Positions 43,433-52,580 are shown, counted from the first letter of the stretch. The stretch: DNA of 64,000 bases from Streptomyces sp. B21-105 (GCF_036898465.1 NZ_JARUMJ010000001.1:8494001-8558000); one strand, 5' to 3'. Made by a program: numbers and translations. The notes: a model not told the origin generated them from the letters alone.

Positions 43433-43996
43433 TCAGCGGCTCGCGTGCAGTGCGACCAGCAACTGCCACACCTGGTCGGCGATCTCGGCGGGTGAGCCGT
43501 CCAGGTCGCCGTGCAGCCAGTCCGCCAGGACGCCGGCGAAGGTCGCGGCTACGGCCGAGGCGACCAGGGGCGCGTCCGTCGCGCCCGCCCGCTGCCGCTC
43601 CCGCAGGCTGTAGGCGCGCAGGTCACGGTGGAGCACCCGGCCGAGCGGCCCGCCGCCGCCCGGCGTCAGCAGTGTGCGGTAGAGCGCGGTGTGCGGGGTC
43701 AGCGACGCGAAGAACCCCGCCAGAGCGGCCGGTGCCCGTACCGGGTCGGGGCGGCCCTGCCAGGCGTGCAACGCCACCACGGCTTCCCGCACGACGTCGG
43801 CGCAGGCGTCGACGGCGAGGGCCTGCAGATCCGGATAGTGCACATAGAAGGTGGCACGGCCGACACCCGCCCGCCGCACCAGGGCGGCCACGCCCACCTC
43901 CTCCAGCGGCCGCTCGGCGCACTCGGCGAGCAGCGCCGAACGCAGCCGCGCACGGGTGCGGGCCGCCCGCGGGTCCTCGGGCTCCGCGCGGGTCAC
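43433..43996 (-). CDS. TetR-family transcriptional regulator
   Basis: A 187-residue TetR protein with helix-turn-helix VGVAALVRRAGVGRATFYVHYPDLQAL and a variable C-terminal ligand domain. The GTG at 43996 overlaps the stop of the DUF1304 gene by four bases, so the two are co-translated and presumably co-regulated from the operator upstream of DUF1304. This makes it an autoregulated repressor of a small membrane protein. Confidence 0.92.
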   Translation of the reverse strand: MTRAEPEDPRAARTRARLRSALLAECAERPLEEVGVAALVRRAGVGRATFYVHYPDLQALAVDACADVVREAVVALHAWQGRPDPVRAPAALAGFFASLTPHTALYRTLLTPGGGGPLGRVLHRDLRAYSLRERQRAGATDAPLVASAVAATFAGVLADWLHGDLDGSPAEIADQVWQLLVALHASR

Positions 43997-44355
43997 TGCG
44001 CGACGAGGACGGCCACCAGGGCGAGGGCGCCCGGCAGGGCCTGCGCGAACAGGATCCGGCGGTTCGCGGTGAGCGCTCCGTACACGCCCGCGACGATCAC
44101 GCAGGACAGGAAGAACACCTGGGCGCGGAAGCCGGTGGGGTCGGCCGCGATCAGCCCCCACACCAGGCCCGCCGCGAGGAAACCGTTGTAGAGCCCCTGG
44201 TTGGCGGCCATCGCGGCGGTCTTCTTCGCCATCTCGGCGTCGAAGCCGTGGAACGACAGCCCGGGCTTCTTCTGCCACAGGAACATCTCCATCACCAGGA
44301 TGTAGAGATGCAGCGCGGCCACCAGGGCGACCAGAACGTTCGCCAGGATTTCCAT
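43993..44355 (-). CDS. DUF1304 four-helix membrane protein
   Basis: A 120-residue membrane protein with four predicted segments (ILANVLVALVAALHLYILVM, LYNGFLAAGLVWGLIA, VFFLSCVIVAGVYGAL, ALPGALALVAVLVA) and the DUF1304 signature EMFLWQKKPGLSFHGF. The family is of unknown function and often sits next to TetR or MarR regulators. ATG at 44355 follows GGGAGA. It is the first gene of a two-gene unit behind a strong TetR-type operator. Confidence 0.92.
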   Translation of the reverse strand: MEILANVLVALVAALHLYILVMEMFLWQKKPGLSFHGFDAEMAKKTAAMAANQGLYNGFLAAGLVWGLIAADPTGFRAQVFFLSCVIVAGVYGALTANRRILFAQALPGALALVAVLVAQ

Positions 44356-44370
44356 GGTCTCCCTCAACTT

Positions 44371-44409
44371 CTTGGACAGGTGTCCACTATAGCGGGACAC
44401 CTGTCCAAG
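44371..44409. promoter_or_regulatory. Dual TetR-type operator around a -10 element
   Basis: CTTGGACAGGTGTCC (44371-44385) and GGACACCTGTCCAAG (44395-44409) are perfect 15-base inverted arms. Each arm holds its own 12-base palindrome (GGACAGGTGTCC, GGACACCTGTCC). Between them, on the minus strand, lies TATAGT, the likely -10 of the DUF1304-TetR transcript. Confidence 0.85.
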
Positions 44410-44518
44410 AAGTCCAGGGGTGGTCGACCCGGCCCCGTGCGCGGCCGAAACGCGGGTATCCGCAGGGTTCGGAGGCGGGGCGCTCCGCCCGGCCGGATCT
44501 CGTGGAGGAGACGACGAC

Positions 44519-44911
44519 ATGGCACTGGTGAAAGCGGGCGTCGTGGTGCTCGACTGTGCCGAGCCCGAGAAGCTCGCCGAGTTCTACAAGGGGCTGCTGG
44601 AAGCCGAGGAGATCGACCGGACCGCGAACCGCGTGGAGATCAGGAGCGACGACGGCACCCGTCTGGCCTTCCGGCGCGACGTGAACGCGACCCCGCCGAG
44701 CTGGCCCCGCCCCGAGAACTCGCTCCAGGCCCACCTGGACTTCCTGGTCGACGACCTCGACGAGGTGGAGCGCAGGGTGGTCGGCCTGGGAGGTCGCCCC
44801 CTGGAGACCAAGGGCGCCCCCGGCCCTCACGAGGAACGGGGCTACGCCGATCCGGCGGGCCACTCCTTCACTCTCCGCCTGGCGCCTTCGGCCGCCCCGA
44901 AGCAGGGCTGA
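44519..44911 (+). CDS. VOC-family (glyoxalase-like) protein
   Basis: A 130-residue vicinal-oxygen-chelate fold with two beta-alpha-beta-beta-beta modules: VVVLDCAEPEKLAEFYKGLL and HLDFLVDDLDEVERRVVGLG with the ending YADPAGHSFTLRL. A metal-ligand pattern is partly present (His in QAHLDF, acidic residue near the end). The family covers dioxygenases, glyoxalase and antibiotic-binding proteins, and no specific role can be read. ATG at 44519 follows GGAGGAGA. Confidence 0.88.
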   Translation: MALVKAGVVVLDCAEPEKLAEFYKGLLEAEEIDRTANRVEIRSDDGTRLAFRRDVNATPPSWPRPENSLQAHLDFLVDDLDEVERRVVGLGGRPLETKGAPGPHEERGYADPAGHSFTLRLAPSAAPKQG

Positions 44912-45100
44912 CGCCCCGAGGCAGGGTTGACGCCCCGAGGCCGGACCGACCCGGCGCACGCCCGGAGCGCGGGCCCCGCCCATGGGCAGGCGCCCGGCGC
45001 TCCGGAGGGGAACCGGGCTCCCGTGTCACCGTGCCACCGCGACCGCTGAGCCCCCGCGCACCGCGCATGCGCGCCCTCGGTCCGTGACGGCGGGCGGGCG

Positions 45101-45397
45101 TCAGTCGCGGCCGCCCTTCTCCTTGGCCGGCCAGACACCGGTGGAGCGCTCGATCGCCTTGGCGCCGGTGCGGTCGGCGGCGCTGCGGACGGCCGCGAAG
45201 ATGGCGCCCTGCACCGCGGCGGCCAGCAGGACCTCGCCCCAGCCGCGGTCCTGGTCGAGGGCGTCCGGGGCGTCGTCCTCGTGCCGGATCATTTTCCACG
45301 CCTTGCGGAACGCGAGCCCCGCCAGGGCGCCGCTCGCCCAGCCCAGCGCGAATCCGACGGGCTGGTAGACAAGGGGGAGTTTCCTCTTCTTGGCCAT
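45101..45397 (-). CDS. DUF4235 membrane protein
   Basis: A 98-residue protein with DUF4235 pattern: LPLVYQPVGFALGWASGALAG, AFRKAWKMIRHEDD, and LLAAAVQGAIFAAVRSAADR. Two short hydrophobic glycine-rich segments suggest membrane insertion. It starts eight bases after the stop of the GST-like gene, and its ribosome site AAGGAG is in the last codons of that gene, so translation should be coupled. Function unknown. Confidence 0.88.
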   Translation of the reverse strand: MAKKRKLPLVYQPVGFALGWASGALAGLAFRKAWKMIRHEDDAPDALDQDRGWGEVLLAAAVQGAIFAAVRSAADRTGAKAIERSTGVWPAKEKGGRD

Positions 45398-45405
45398 GGA
45401 TCTCT

Positions 45406-46458
45406 TCACTCCTTCTCTGTCATGGGGGAGGGGCGGCGGGCCCGGCCGGCTGCCGGTACCTCCTCACCGGCCGGCACCGGGCCGGGCGGTGTGCCGTCGC
45501 CGAACGGGCGACCGCCGAGCTCCTCCCGGCGGTGCGGGGAGTGCCACCCGGCCAGGTCCGGACCGAGCGGGACGATCCCCGTCGGGTTGATGCCGGTGTG
45601 CACCCGGTAGTAGTGCCGCTTGATGTGGTCGAAGTCGACGGTGTCGCCGAAGCCGGGCGTCTGGAAGAGATCGCGGGCGTAGGCCCACAGGACCTGATTC
45701 TCCGTCAGCTTCCAGCGGTTGCACTTGAAGTGACCGTGATAGACGGCGTCGAAACGCACCAGCGTGGTGAACAGCCGGATGTCCGCCTCGGTCAGGGTGT
45801 CGCCCACCAGGTACCGCTGCCGCGCCAGCCGGGGCGTCAGCAGCTCCAGCCGGCGGAAGACTCCCGCGCACGCCTCCTCGTACACGTCCTGGCCGTCGGC
45901 GAACCCCGCCCGGTACACCCCGTTGTTGACGTCCTCGTACACGTCGGCCATGACCGCGTCGATCTCGTCGCGGAGCCGGTCCGGGTACAGGTCGGGCGCG
46001 CCGGCGCGGTGCAGGGCCGTCCACTCGGTGGCGAGGTCGAGGGTGAGCCGCTGGTAGTCGTTCGTCACCAGCTTCCCGCTCGGCACGTCGACGATCGCGG
46101 GCACACTGACCCCGCCCGGGTGACCGGGCTCGCGCCGCTCGTACGCCTCGGCGAGGTACCGGATGCCGAGGACGGGGTCGCGGCCGCCGGGGTCGAGGCC
46201 GAACCGCCAGCTGCGGTCGTCCTGGACCGGATCGGTGATCGCCATCGACAGCGGGCCCTCCAGACCGAGGAGCCGCCGGGAGATCACGGCCCGGCTCGCC
46301 CAGGGGCAGGCGCGGCTGACCACCAGCCGGTAGCGGTCCGCCGCCACGGGCCAGCCGTCCCGGCCGTCCGCGGTGATCCGGTCCGTGAAATGGCTCCTGG
46401 CGCGCTTGAAGGCCGTGTGCCCGTACGCGCTGTTGCCGTCGCCGCCCCCGTCGCCCAT
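45406..46458 (-). CDS. Glutathionyl-hydroquinone reductase-like (Xi-class GST) protein
   Basis: A 350-residue protein of the S-glutathionyl-(chloro)hydroquinone reductase family. The active site Cys51 is in RACPWASRAVISRRLLG. The family blocks VPAIVDVPSGKLVTNDYQRL, DVNNGVYRAGFADGQDVYE, YLVGDTLTEADIRLFTTLVRFD and HYYRVHTGINPTGIVPLGPD are all present. Since actinobacteria use mycothiol rather than glutathione, the thiol cosubstrate may differ. ATG at 46458 follows GGGAGGA. It is divergent from the CDF transporter and coupled to DUF4235. Confidence 0.93.
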   Translation of the reverse strand: MGDGGGDGNSAYGHTAFKRARSHFTDRITADGRDGWPVAADRYRLVVSRACPWASRAVISRRLLGLEGPLSMAITDPVQDDRSWRFGLDPGGRDPVLGIRYLAEAYERREPGHPGGVSVPAIVDVPSGKLVTNDYQRLTLDLATEWTALHRAGAPDLYPDRLRDEIDAVMADVYEDVNNGVYRAGFADGQDVYEEACAGVFRRLELLTPRLARQRYLVGDTLTEADIRLFTTLVRFDAVYHGHFKCNRWKLTENQVLWAYARDLFQTPGFGDTVDFDHIKRHYYRVHTGINPTGIVPLGPDLAGWHSPHRREELGGRPFGDGTPPGPVPAGEEVPAAGRARRPSPMTEKE

Positions 46459-46556
46459 GGTTTCCTCCCGGTGGTGTCGCCTCTCCTGTTCCCCGCCTTC
46501 CCCCTTTTCGGCCGACGGCACGGTGTGATCGCGATCCGCGGGGGAATGCGGCGAAG

Positions 46557-47642
46557 GTGAGCACGACACCTTCAGAACGGAACGCGGATCAGCCGGCCGA
46601 TACGAAGGCCCGAGCCAGTCAGGGGGCGGACGATTCCGGCACCGGCCGGACAGCGGGACAGACGGGTGAACGAGCAGGCCGGCCGAGCACATCCGGCGCA
46701 GCCGATCGCCGGACACGCGTCACCGTGCTCGTGGCGCTGGCCGCCAACCTGGTCATCGCCGTCGCCAAGGGGCTGGGCGGCGTCCTCGCCGGGTCGCCGG
46801 CGCTGCTGTCGGAGGCCGCCCACTCCGTGGCCGACAGCCTGAACGAGGTGTTCCTGCTCGCCGCCCTGCGCCGCAGCCGTCGCCCGGCCGACCGCCGGCA
46901 TCCCTTCGGCTACGGCAAGGAGCGTTTCTTCTGGTCGCTCCTGGCAGCCGTCGGGATCTTCGTGATGGGCGGTTGCTTCTCCTTCTTCCAGGGCGTCGAG
47001 GCGCTGCGGACGGGAGCCGACGAGAAGCTCAGCGGCTATGTGGCGGGCCTGATCGTGCTCGGCGTCTCCTTCCTCGCCGAGGGCGCCTCACTGGCGCGGG
47101 CCCTGCACCAGGTGCGCCGGCAGGGCGGCAGCGCGGGCCTGCGGGACCCCGCCCTGCGCACGGTCGTAGCGGAGGACGGCACGGCGGTGCTGGGCGTCAC
47201 CCTGGCCGTGATCGGCATGGCCCTGCACATGGTCACCGGGCAGGTCGTCTGGGAGGCCTCCGCGTCGCTGGCGATCGGCGTGCTGCTCGTCTACGTCGCC
47301 TTCCGGCTGGGCCGCGACGCCCGCGACCAGCTCATCGGCGAGGCCGCGGACCCCGAGACCGGTGCGCGGATCCGCGCGCTCCTCGACGCCCAGCCGGAGA
47401 TCGACAGCGTGGAAGCGGTGTTCACGATGCAGATGGGACTGGACGCGGTCCTGGTGGCGGCCCGTGTGGATCTCATGCCGGGCCTGGACAGCGAGCGCGT
47501 CGAGGAGGTCGCCGTCCGCATCAAGCGGTCGATCGCCTCGACGATCCCCGAGGCGGGCCAGATCTTCCTCGACGTGACCGACCGGCCCGCGGGGGAGACG
47601 GCGGAAAGCCCCGCCGCGACGGGGGAGCGCGGCGGGGCCTGA
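46557..47642 (+). CDS. Cation diffusion facilitator family transporter
   Basis: A 361-residue CDF transporter. A charged disordered leader (about 50 residues) precedes the membrane domain, with metal-site motifs in SEAAHSVADSLNEVFLLAAL and the signature HPFGYGKERFFWSLLA. A second pair of membrane helices (EDGTAVLGVTLAVIGMALHM) and a cytoplasmic C-terminal domain (IDSVEAVFTMQMGLDAVLVAA) follow. It exports divalent metals such as zinc, cobalt or iron by proton exchange. The GTG at 46557 is the likely start; a shorter form from a later GTG is possible. Confidence 0.92.
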   Translation: MSTTPSERNADQPADTKARASQGADDSGTGRTAGQTGERAGRPSTSGAADRRTRVTVLVALAANLVIAVAKGLGGVLAGSPALLSEAAHSVADSLNEVFLLAALRRSRRPADRRHPFGYGKERFFWSLLAAVGIFVMGGCFSFFQGVEALRTGADEKLSGYVAGLIVLGVSFLAEGASLARALHQVRRQGGSAGLRDPALRTVVAEDGTAVLGVTLAVIGMALHMVTGQVVWEASASLAIGVLLVYVAFRLGRDARDQLIGEAADPETGARIRALLDAQPEIDSVEAVFTMQMGLDAVLVAARVDLMPGLDSERVEEVAVRIKRSIASTIPEAGQIFLDVTDRPAGETAESPAATGERGGA

Positions 47643-47654
47643 CGGTCGGATGCC

Positions 47655-47726
47655 CGGCGGGAACGCGCTCATGCGTTCCCGCCGCGGATTCTCTGCCCGG
47701 CTTCCCTGCCGGCTCTTCCCGGCAGG
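47655..47726. terminator. Two hairpins between convergent genes
   Basis: CGGCGGGAACGC/GCGTTCCCGCCG (47655-47666 and 47673-47684) is a perfect 12-base stem with 6-base loop. CCTGCCGG/CCGGCAGG (47705-47712 and 47719-47726) is a second 8-base stem. Together they should insulate the CDF and nitroreductase genes. Confidence 0.8.
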
Positions 47727-47754
47727 GGGCGCCGCCCGAGTGATCCCAAAGGGG

Positions 47755-48204
47755 TCAGCGGCTCCCGTCCGGTTCCACGACGAACACCGGGATCTCCCGG
47801 TCCGTCTTCGTCTGGTAATCCGCGTACGGCGGATACGCGGCGACGGCTCGGTCCCACCACTCGGCCTTCTCCGCGCCGGTGACCTCTCGGGCCGTCATGT
47901 CCTGTTTGACCGGCCCGTCCTGGAGCTCGACCTGGGGGAGAGCCTTGATGTTGTGGTACCAGACGGGGTGTTTGGGCGCCCCGCCCTGGGACGCGACCAG
48001 GGCGTACCGGCCGTCGTGCTCGACGCGCATCAGCGGGGTCTTGCGGATCCGGCCGCTCTTCGCTCCCAGGGTGGTCAGCAGGATGACGGGCAGGCCCGTG
48101 TCCCGAAGGGTCGTCCCCTCGGTACCGCCGGAGCTTTCGTAGAGCTCCACCTGTTCGCGCACCCACTGTGTCGGGCTGGGTTCGTACTCGCCTTTGAGAG
48201 GCAT
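47755..48204 (-). CDS. F420-dependent (DDN-type) nitroreductase family protein
   Basis: A 149-residue split-barrel protein of the deazaflavin-dependent nitroreductase family. Blocks are [20 protein letters not shown] (cofactor phosphate region), [20 protein letters not shown] and [16 protein letters not shown] with the ending [19 protein letters not shown]. These reduce quinones or nitro compounds with F420H2. ATG at 48204 has GGGGA upstream; an ATG at 48225 adds seven residues. Confidence 0.92.
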   Translation of the reverse strand: MPLKGEYEPSPTQWVREQVELYESSGGTEGTTLRDTGLPVILLTTLGAKSGRIRKTPLMRVEHDGRYALVASQGGAPKHPVWYHNIKALPQVELQDGPVKQDMTAREVTGAEKAEWWDRAVAAYPPYADYQTKTDREIPVFVVEPDGSR

Positions 48205-48365
48205 CTCTTCCGTCCCCTTCGTCATGTCGCTGTACCGTCATGCCGTCGCTCCGTCCGCGTGGTTCGCGTGGTTCGCGTCCGGCCCGCACAGAGCTGCAAC
48301 ACCGATGGCCGCGTGTTTCATCCGCACGTCCGACCGACTGCATCACCAGCGGGAGGTCCGGCCGC

Positions 48366-48989
48366 CTACGTCACCATCCGGACGGCGAGCACGGTCATCA
48401 CCCCGCTCGACACGAGGGCCGTGACCAGGCGCCCACGGTGGCCGGTGAGCGCGCGGCCCAGCAGGGCGCCGCCACCGGCGAGCAGCACCTGCCAGCTCGC
48501 CGAGGCGACGAACGCCGCCAGCACGAACACGCCCTGCTCCAGGGGCCGTACCGGGTCGGCGCGGCCGGCGCCCAGGACCAGCGCGGCGAAGTAGACCACG
48601 GTCGTCGGGTTGAGGAGGGTGATGCCGAGGAAGCTCAGATAGGCCCGGGCCGGACCGGGCGGAGGCGGTGCGGACCGGGTGGCGAGCCGGCGCGCCCGGT
48701 ACGTGCGTACGGCGCTCCGTGCACCCCGGACCGCCAGCACCAGCAGGACCAGGGCCGACGCCCAGCGCAGGGGCGTCAGCACCGGCCGCAGCACGGCCGC
48801 GACGGCGGAGCCGCCCACGGCCGCGACCAGGGCGTAGAGCCCGTCCGCGGTGGCGACGCCGAGCGCGGCGCACACCCCGGTGCGCAGGGAGGTGCGGGCG
48901 GTGAGCGAGACGAGGTAGGTCGCGACCGCGCCGACGGGCACGGCGATGCCGTAACCCGCGACCAGGCCCGCGACGAGCGCGGCCGTCAC
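48366..48989 (-). CDS. LysE/RhtB-type exporter
   Basis: A 207-residue membrane protein with about six hydrophobic segments. The LysE signatures are GYGIAVPVGAVATYLVSLTA near the start, TGVCAALGVATADGLYALVAAVGG and YLSFLGITLLNPTTVVYFAAL (the conserved NP motif region). Members export amino acids or related compounds. GTG at 48989 is the start by homology; I see no strong ribosome site. The 169 bases before the PhyH gene end hold no clear site. Confidence 0.9.
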   Translation of the reverse strand: MTAALVAGLVAGYGIAVPVGAVATYLVSLTARTSLRTGVCAALGVATADGLYALVAAVGGSAVAAVLRPVLTPLRWASALVLLVLAVRGARSAVRTYRARRLATRSAPPPPGPARAYLSFLGITLLNPTTVVYFAALVLGAGRADPVRPLEQGVFVLAAFVASASWQVLLAGGGALLGRALTGHRGRLVTALVSSGVMTVLAVRMVT

Positions 48990-49158
48990 CGTCGGACGGC
49001 GTCGCGCCTCCGGGGACGGCCGGACTGCTGCTGGACCGGTGCCGTGGGAGCGGCGGCGGACGTCGGCGGCAGAGAGGCATCGAAAGTGAGCATGGCTGGA
49101 TCCTGCGGGTGAGGAGCGCCCGAGGGCAACCGGATTTCACGCGCCCCCGAACCGAGGG

Positions 49159-49983
49159 TCAGTGCGGGCCCTGCGGCGCGAACTCCGTGCCGCAGGGCCC
49201 CGCCCCCTCGCTCACCGGCAGAGTCAGCCGCTCGCCGTTCATCGTCAGCGTCCGGTAGAACTCGCCGATCCGTTCCGTCGAGCGCCCGACGTAGTGCCCG
49301 ATGAACGACCGGCGGAACCGGTCGCCGCTGCCGTTGGGCTGTGATCCGTGCACCAGACTGCCGTTGAAGAACAGCACGTCGCCCGCGGCCATGTCGACCG
49401 GCGTCGTCGTGAGTCCGGGCGGCGGCGGCACGTACTCCCGCGCGAACGACACCTGGGCGTCGGCCGTTTCCGGGCAGAACAGGTCCATCCGGTGCGTGCC
49501 GGGCACGACTTCCAGACCGCCGTTCTCACGGTCGATCTCGTCGCAGGCCAGCCAGGCGGCCACGCATGTGCCCGGTTCGACCCGTAGATAGAAGTTGTCC
49601 TGGTGCAGCGCCTGGCCCCGGGCGCCCGGCGGCTTGAAATAGAACATGCTCTGCGCGGCCAGCACCTCCTCGCCGAGCAACTGTTCCAGCACGCTCCGCA
49701 GTCGGGCGTCGAGGAGCACCCGGCGGGCGAGCGGACTGATCTCGTGAGGGTGCATCACTCTCGGATACACCGCGAGGGGGTCCACGGCGCCGGGGCGCGG
49801 CTCGAAATGCCCGGGCACCGGCCGCCCCGCCGCGTGCAGCGCTTCGAACTCGGCGCACAGCCGGTCGACTTCGTCCTGTGTGAACAGCCCGCGCACGACG
49901 GTGAAACCGTCCTCCCGGAACTGCCGCAGTCCCGCCTCGCCCGGGCGGGCAGCCCCGGCGCCGTCGATGTCCGTGACTGTCAT
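49159..49983 (-). CDS. Phytanoyl-CoA dioxygenase family Fe(II)/2-oxoglutarate enzyme
   Basis: A 274-residue PhyH-type dioxygenase. The start region DGFTVVRGLFTQDEVDRL is typical, metal ligands are the His and Asp of ALHQDNFYLRVEPGT and the His of NGSLVHGSQPNGSGD, and the 2-oxoglutarate-binding Arg is in RFRRSFIGHYV. Relatives include ectoine hydroxylase and many natural-product tailoring enzymes. There are no ectoine genes nearby, so the substrate is open. ATG at 49983 follows GAGGAGG; the longer frame to 50124 is not needed. Confidence 0.92.
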   Translation of the reverse strand: MTVTDIDGAGAARPGEAGLRQFREDGFTVVRGLFTQDEVDRLCAEFEALHAAGRPVPGHFEPRPGAVDPLAVYPRVMHPHEISPLARRVLLDARLRSVLEQLLGEEVLAAQSMFYFKPPGARGQALHQDNFYLRVEPGTCVAAWLACDEIDRENGGLEVVPGTHRMDLFCPETADAQVSFAREYVPPPPGLTTTPVDMAAGDVLFFNGSLVHGSQPNGSGDRFRRSFIGHYVGRSTERIGEFYRTLTMNGERLTLPVSEGAGPCGTEFAPQGPH

Positions 49984-50486
49984 GTGTGGCCTCCTCGGTC
50001 CCCGTGCCGCCTCGATCCGCTGCCGCCTCGGTCCGCTGCCGCGACTGGCACCGTAACCGCGGGCGGGGCGATGCGAAAGGCGGGGCACGAGGGGGTGCCG
50101 CGGGGTGAGGGAATGGCCCGCCATTTACGTCCGGAAAGGCGCCTCGAAAGGGCGTCAAAAGGGACTTGTGTACCGCGACCGCCCCACAGGGCGATGTCGT
50201 GTTGACATTTCGTCAATAAGTGGCGGCCGGTGCCCGTGTACGAAACCGTGTGATCTCTTGTTCGTCCTGGTCCGGTTGTGCGAAGGTGTGCCTTGTCGGC
50301 GCGCGGACAACGATTTTCCCATCGTGCGCACGAGACGCCTCCCGTCACACCTCCCATGCTTCACGAGAGCCGTCCCCCGCGGACGTCAGAGGCGTCGAAC
50401 CCTGTGCGAGTCGTCCCGCCGCGCGGCGGAACCGCAAACCCGATGGTATGGACGTTATGCCGCATGCCCCGGAAGGAATGCAGCCC
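49984..50486. promoter_or_regulatory. Long divergent region before the lectin-like membrane protein gene
   Basis: About 500 bases hold no credible gene. Two palindromes stand out: TTGACATTTCGTCAA (50202-50216, 5-base arms) and TCGTGCGCACGA (50322-50333, fully palindromic). They are candidate regulator sites for one or both of the divergent genes; neither matches a family I can name. Confidence 0.4.
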
Positions 50487-52571
50487 GTGAATGACGCAGG
50501 CCTGTCGAATTCCCCTTCGGCGCGCCGCTTCGACGCGACGGACGAACAGCTCAGCGCGGAGCTGAAGAAATGGACGGGGGCGTCGCCCGCGCTGCATCCC
50601 GTCGGTGAGCTGCTCGACCGGCACTGGGGGGCCGCCTTCACCTACGCCCGGCTGTGCACCGACGACGAGCGCGCGGCCGGCATGCTCACCACGGCCGCGT
50701 TCACCCGGCTGTTCGGTGAGACCCTGCGGCAGAACGGTCCGACCGCCGCCTGGCGGCCCCATCTGCTGGTCACCGTCCGCCGTATCGCGGCCGAGTGGGA
50801 CACCGACGGCCGCCGCGATCTGCTGCATCCCACGCTGCGCTCCGAGGACGCCGGCGACGGCGCGGTCGCCGGCCGTGCGGACGCCCTCATGCTGCCGCCC
50901 GTGAACCGGCGCATGCTGTCCCGGGCGTTCCAGCGGCTGCCCGAGGCGGCTCGTTGCCTGCTCTGGCACGTCGAGGTCGAGGCCGAGCCCCTGGCGGTCC
51001 CGGCGGGCCTGCTCGGCCTCGAGGAGGACGGCGCCCGCGGCGAGTTGAGCCGGTCCCGCGAGCGGCTGCGGGAGGAGTGCCTCCAGGTCCACCGCGAACT
51101 CGCCACCGACGACGAGTGCCACCGCTACCACCGACTGCTGGACGTCACCTGCCGACGCGGCGGCGGCGACCTCGACCCCGACCTGCGCACCCACCTGGAC
51201 GGCTGCCGGCACTGCACCCACACCGCCGATCAGTTGCTGCAGTTCGAGGGACTGCTCGGCACCGCCCTGGCCGACGGCATCCTGGGCTGGGCGGCCGCGG
51301 CCTACGTGGAGATCAGGGTGGCGGGCCACGGCGAGTCCGCCGACGCGCCCGGGGAGAAGTTCCGCGGCTACGCGGGCGAAGCCTTCACGGACGGGTCCTC
51401 CGCGACCGCCTCGGCCGAGGCCGCGGCCCGACCCGTGACCCGCGGCCGCCCGCGGTCCGGCCTGGCCTCCCGGATCGGAGCCCGCTTCGGCGACCTCTCC
51501 GCGGCCGCCACCGCCCAGGCCGGCCCCCGGGGAGGATCCGCGGCAGGGTCCGCGCCCGGCTTCGAGGCCGACGCACACCTCCGCCCCGGCTCCGCGGCCG
51601 ACACCGACTCCCGCCCCGGCGCGAGCCGTTCGGCGCAGAAGGCGGCCCGTCGCGCCGCCCGTCGGCGCAACCTCGCCGCCGCGGTGGTGACCGTGAGCGG
51701 GCTCGTCGTCCTGCCGCTGCTGGTGTGGGCCGCCATCGACTCCGGCGACGGAGCCGCCCCGGCGGCGGGCAGCGGGGCCGCGGAGTCCGACGCCCCGGGC
51801 ACGGACAGGGCCACCGGCGACCCGTCCTGGACCGGCGCGGACGCCGCCGCCCAGGGCACCGTGCGCGGCCGTCTGCACAACGTCGCCTCCGGGCTGTGCA
51901 TCGCCGTCGAGGGGGCCAAGCCGGTCAGCGGCACCGAGGCCCGGCTCGCCGCCTGCACCTCCGCCGCAGGCCAGCAGTGGGCGTACGACCCGAACGGACT
52001 GCTGCGCAGCGCCGCGGCCCCCGACCTCTGCCTCGACTCCCGGCTCGGCTACTCGGTGCGGCTCGCCCCGTGCATCGGCGCCGCCCAGCCGGACGTCAAG
52101 AACGTCCAGTACGACTTCACCCTGCAGGGCACGCTCGTCCCGCGCTCGGGCCAGAACCTCGCTCTGGCGCCCGCCGCAACCGACGGCTCGGGCGCGCTCG
52201 TCCTGAAGAACCGGGTGGACGGCGCCGCCCAGCGGTGGGTCATCGACACCTCGCAGCCCGACCCGCAGATGCAGTTCGTCAACTGGGGCGCCTACAGCGA
52301 CCCGTCCGACAGCCCGGCCCCGTCCGCCACGCCGAAGGCGGCGAAGCCGGCCCCGACACCGTCGCCCACGTCGACGCCGTCCGCCGCCCCGACGGCGTCC
52401 GGGGGCGCGTCCCCGAGTCCGGGCGACACGTCCTGCTGGTACGGGAACCCCTGCTCCGGCGGCCGGCCCGGCTCGCCCGGCGGCTACGGAAACGGCTCCG
52501 GCGGATATGGCTACGGCTACGGAGGGTACGGCGGTTACGGCTACGGGGGTTACGGCGGCGGGCAGCGCTGA
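50487..52571 (+). CDS. Membrane protein with sigma-like N-terminus, zinc-finger motif and extracellular ricin-type lectin domain
   Basis: A 694-residue protein. Residues 1-215 look like an ECF sigma-factor-like region (YARLCTDDERAAGMLTTAAF, FQRLPEAARCLLWHVEVEAE). Residues 236-243 give the anti-sigma zinc motif HLDGCRHC (His236, Cys240, Cys243). After a long Ala/Gly/Arg linker comes one membrane segment near 395-418 (AVVTVSGLVVLPLLVWAAI), then an outside ricin-B domain with QQW and QRW motifs (RGRLHNVASGLCIAVEGAKP), and a Gly/Tyr-rich tail. It probably senses carbohydrate outside and signals inside; this is inference. The GTG at 50487 has GGAAGGA upstream. Confidence 0.82.
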   Translation: MNDAGLSNSPSARRFDATDEQLSAELKKWTGASPALHPVGELLDRHWGAAFTYARLCTDDERAAGMLTTAAFTRLFGETLRQNGPTAAWRPHLLVTVRRIAAEWDTDGRRDLLHPTLRSEDAGDGAVAGRADALMLPPVNRRMLSRAFQRLPEAARCLLWHVEVEAEPLAVPAGLLGLEEDGARGELSRSRERLREECLQVHRELATDDECHRYHRLLDVTCRRGGGDLDPDLRTHLDGCRHCTHTADQLLQFEGLLGTALADGILGWAAAAYVEIRVAGHGESADAPGEKFRGYAGEAFTDGSSATASAEAAARPVTRGRPRSGLASRIGARFGDLSAAATAQAGPRGGSAAGSAPGFEADAHLRPGSAADTDSRPGASRSAQKAARRAARRRNLAAAVVTVSGLVVLPLLVWAAIDSGDGAAPAAGSGAAESDAPGTDRATGDPSWTGADAAAQGTVRGRLHNVASGLCIAVEGAKPVSGTEARLAACTSAAGQQWAYDPNGLLRSAAAPDLCLDSRLGYSVRLAPCIGAAQPDVKNVQYDFTLQGTLVPRSGQNLALAPAATDGSGALVLKNRVDGAAQRWVIDTSQPDPQMQFVNWGAYSDPSDSPAPSATPKAAKPAPTPSPTSTPSAAPTASGGASPSPGDTSCWYGNPCSGGRPGSPGGYGNGSGGYGYGYGGYGGYGYGGYGGGQR

Positions 52572-52580
52572 ACCGGGCGG

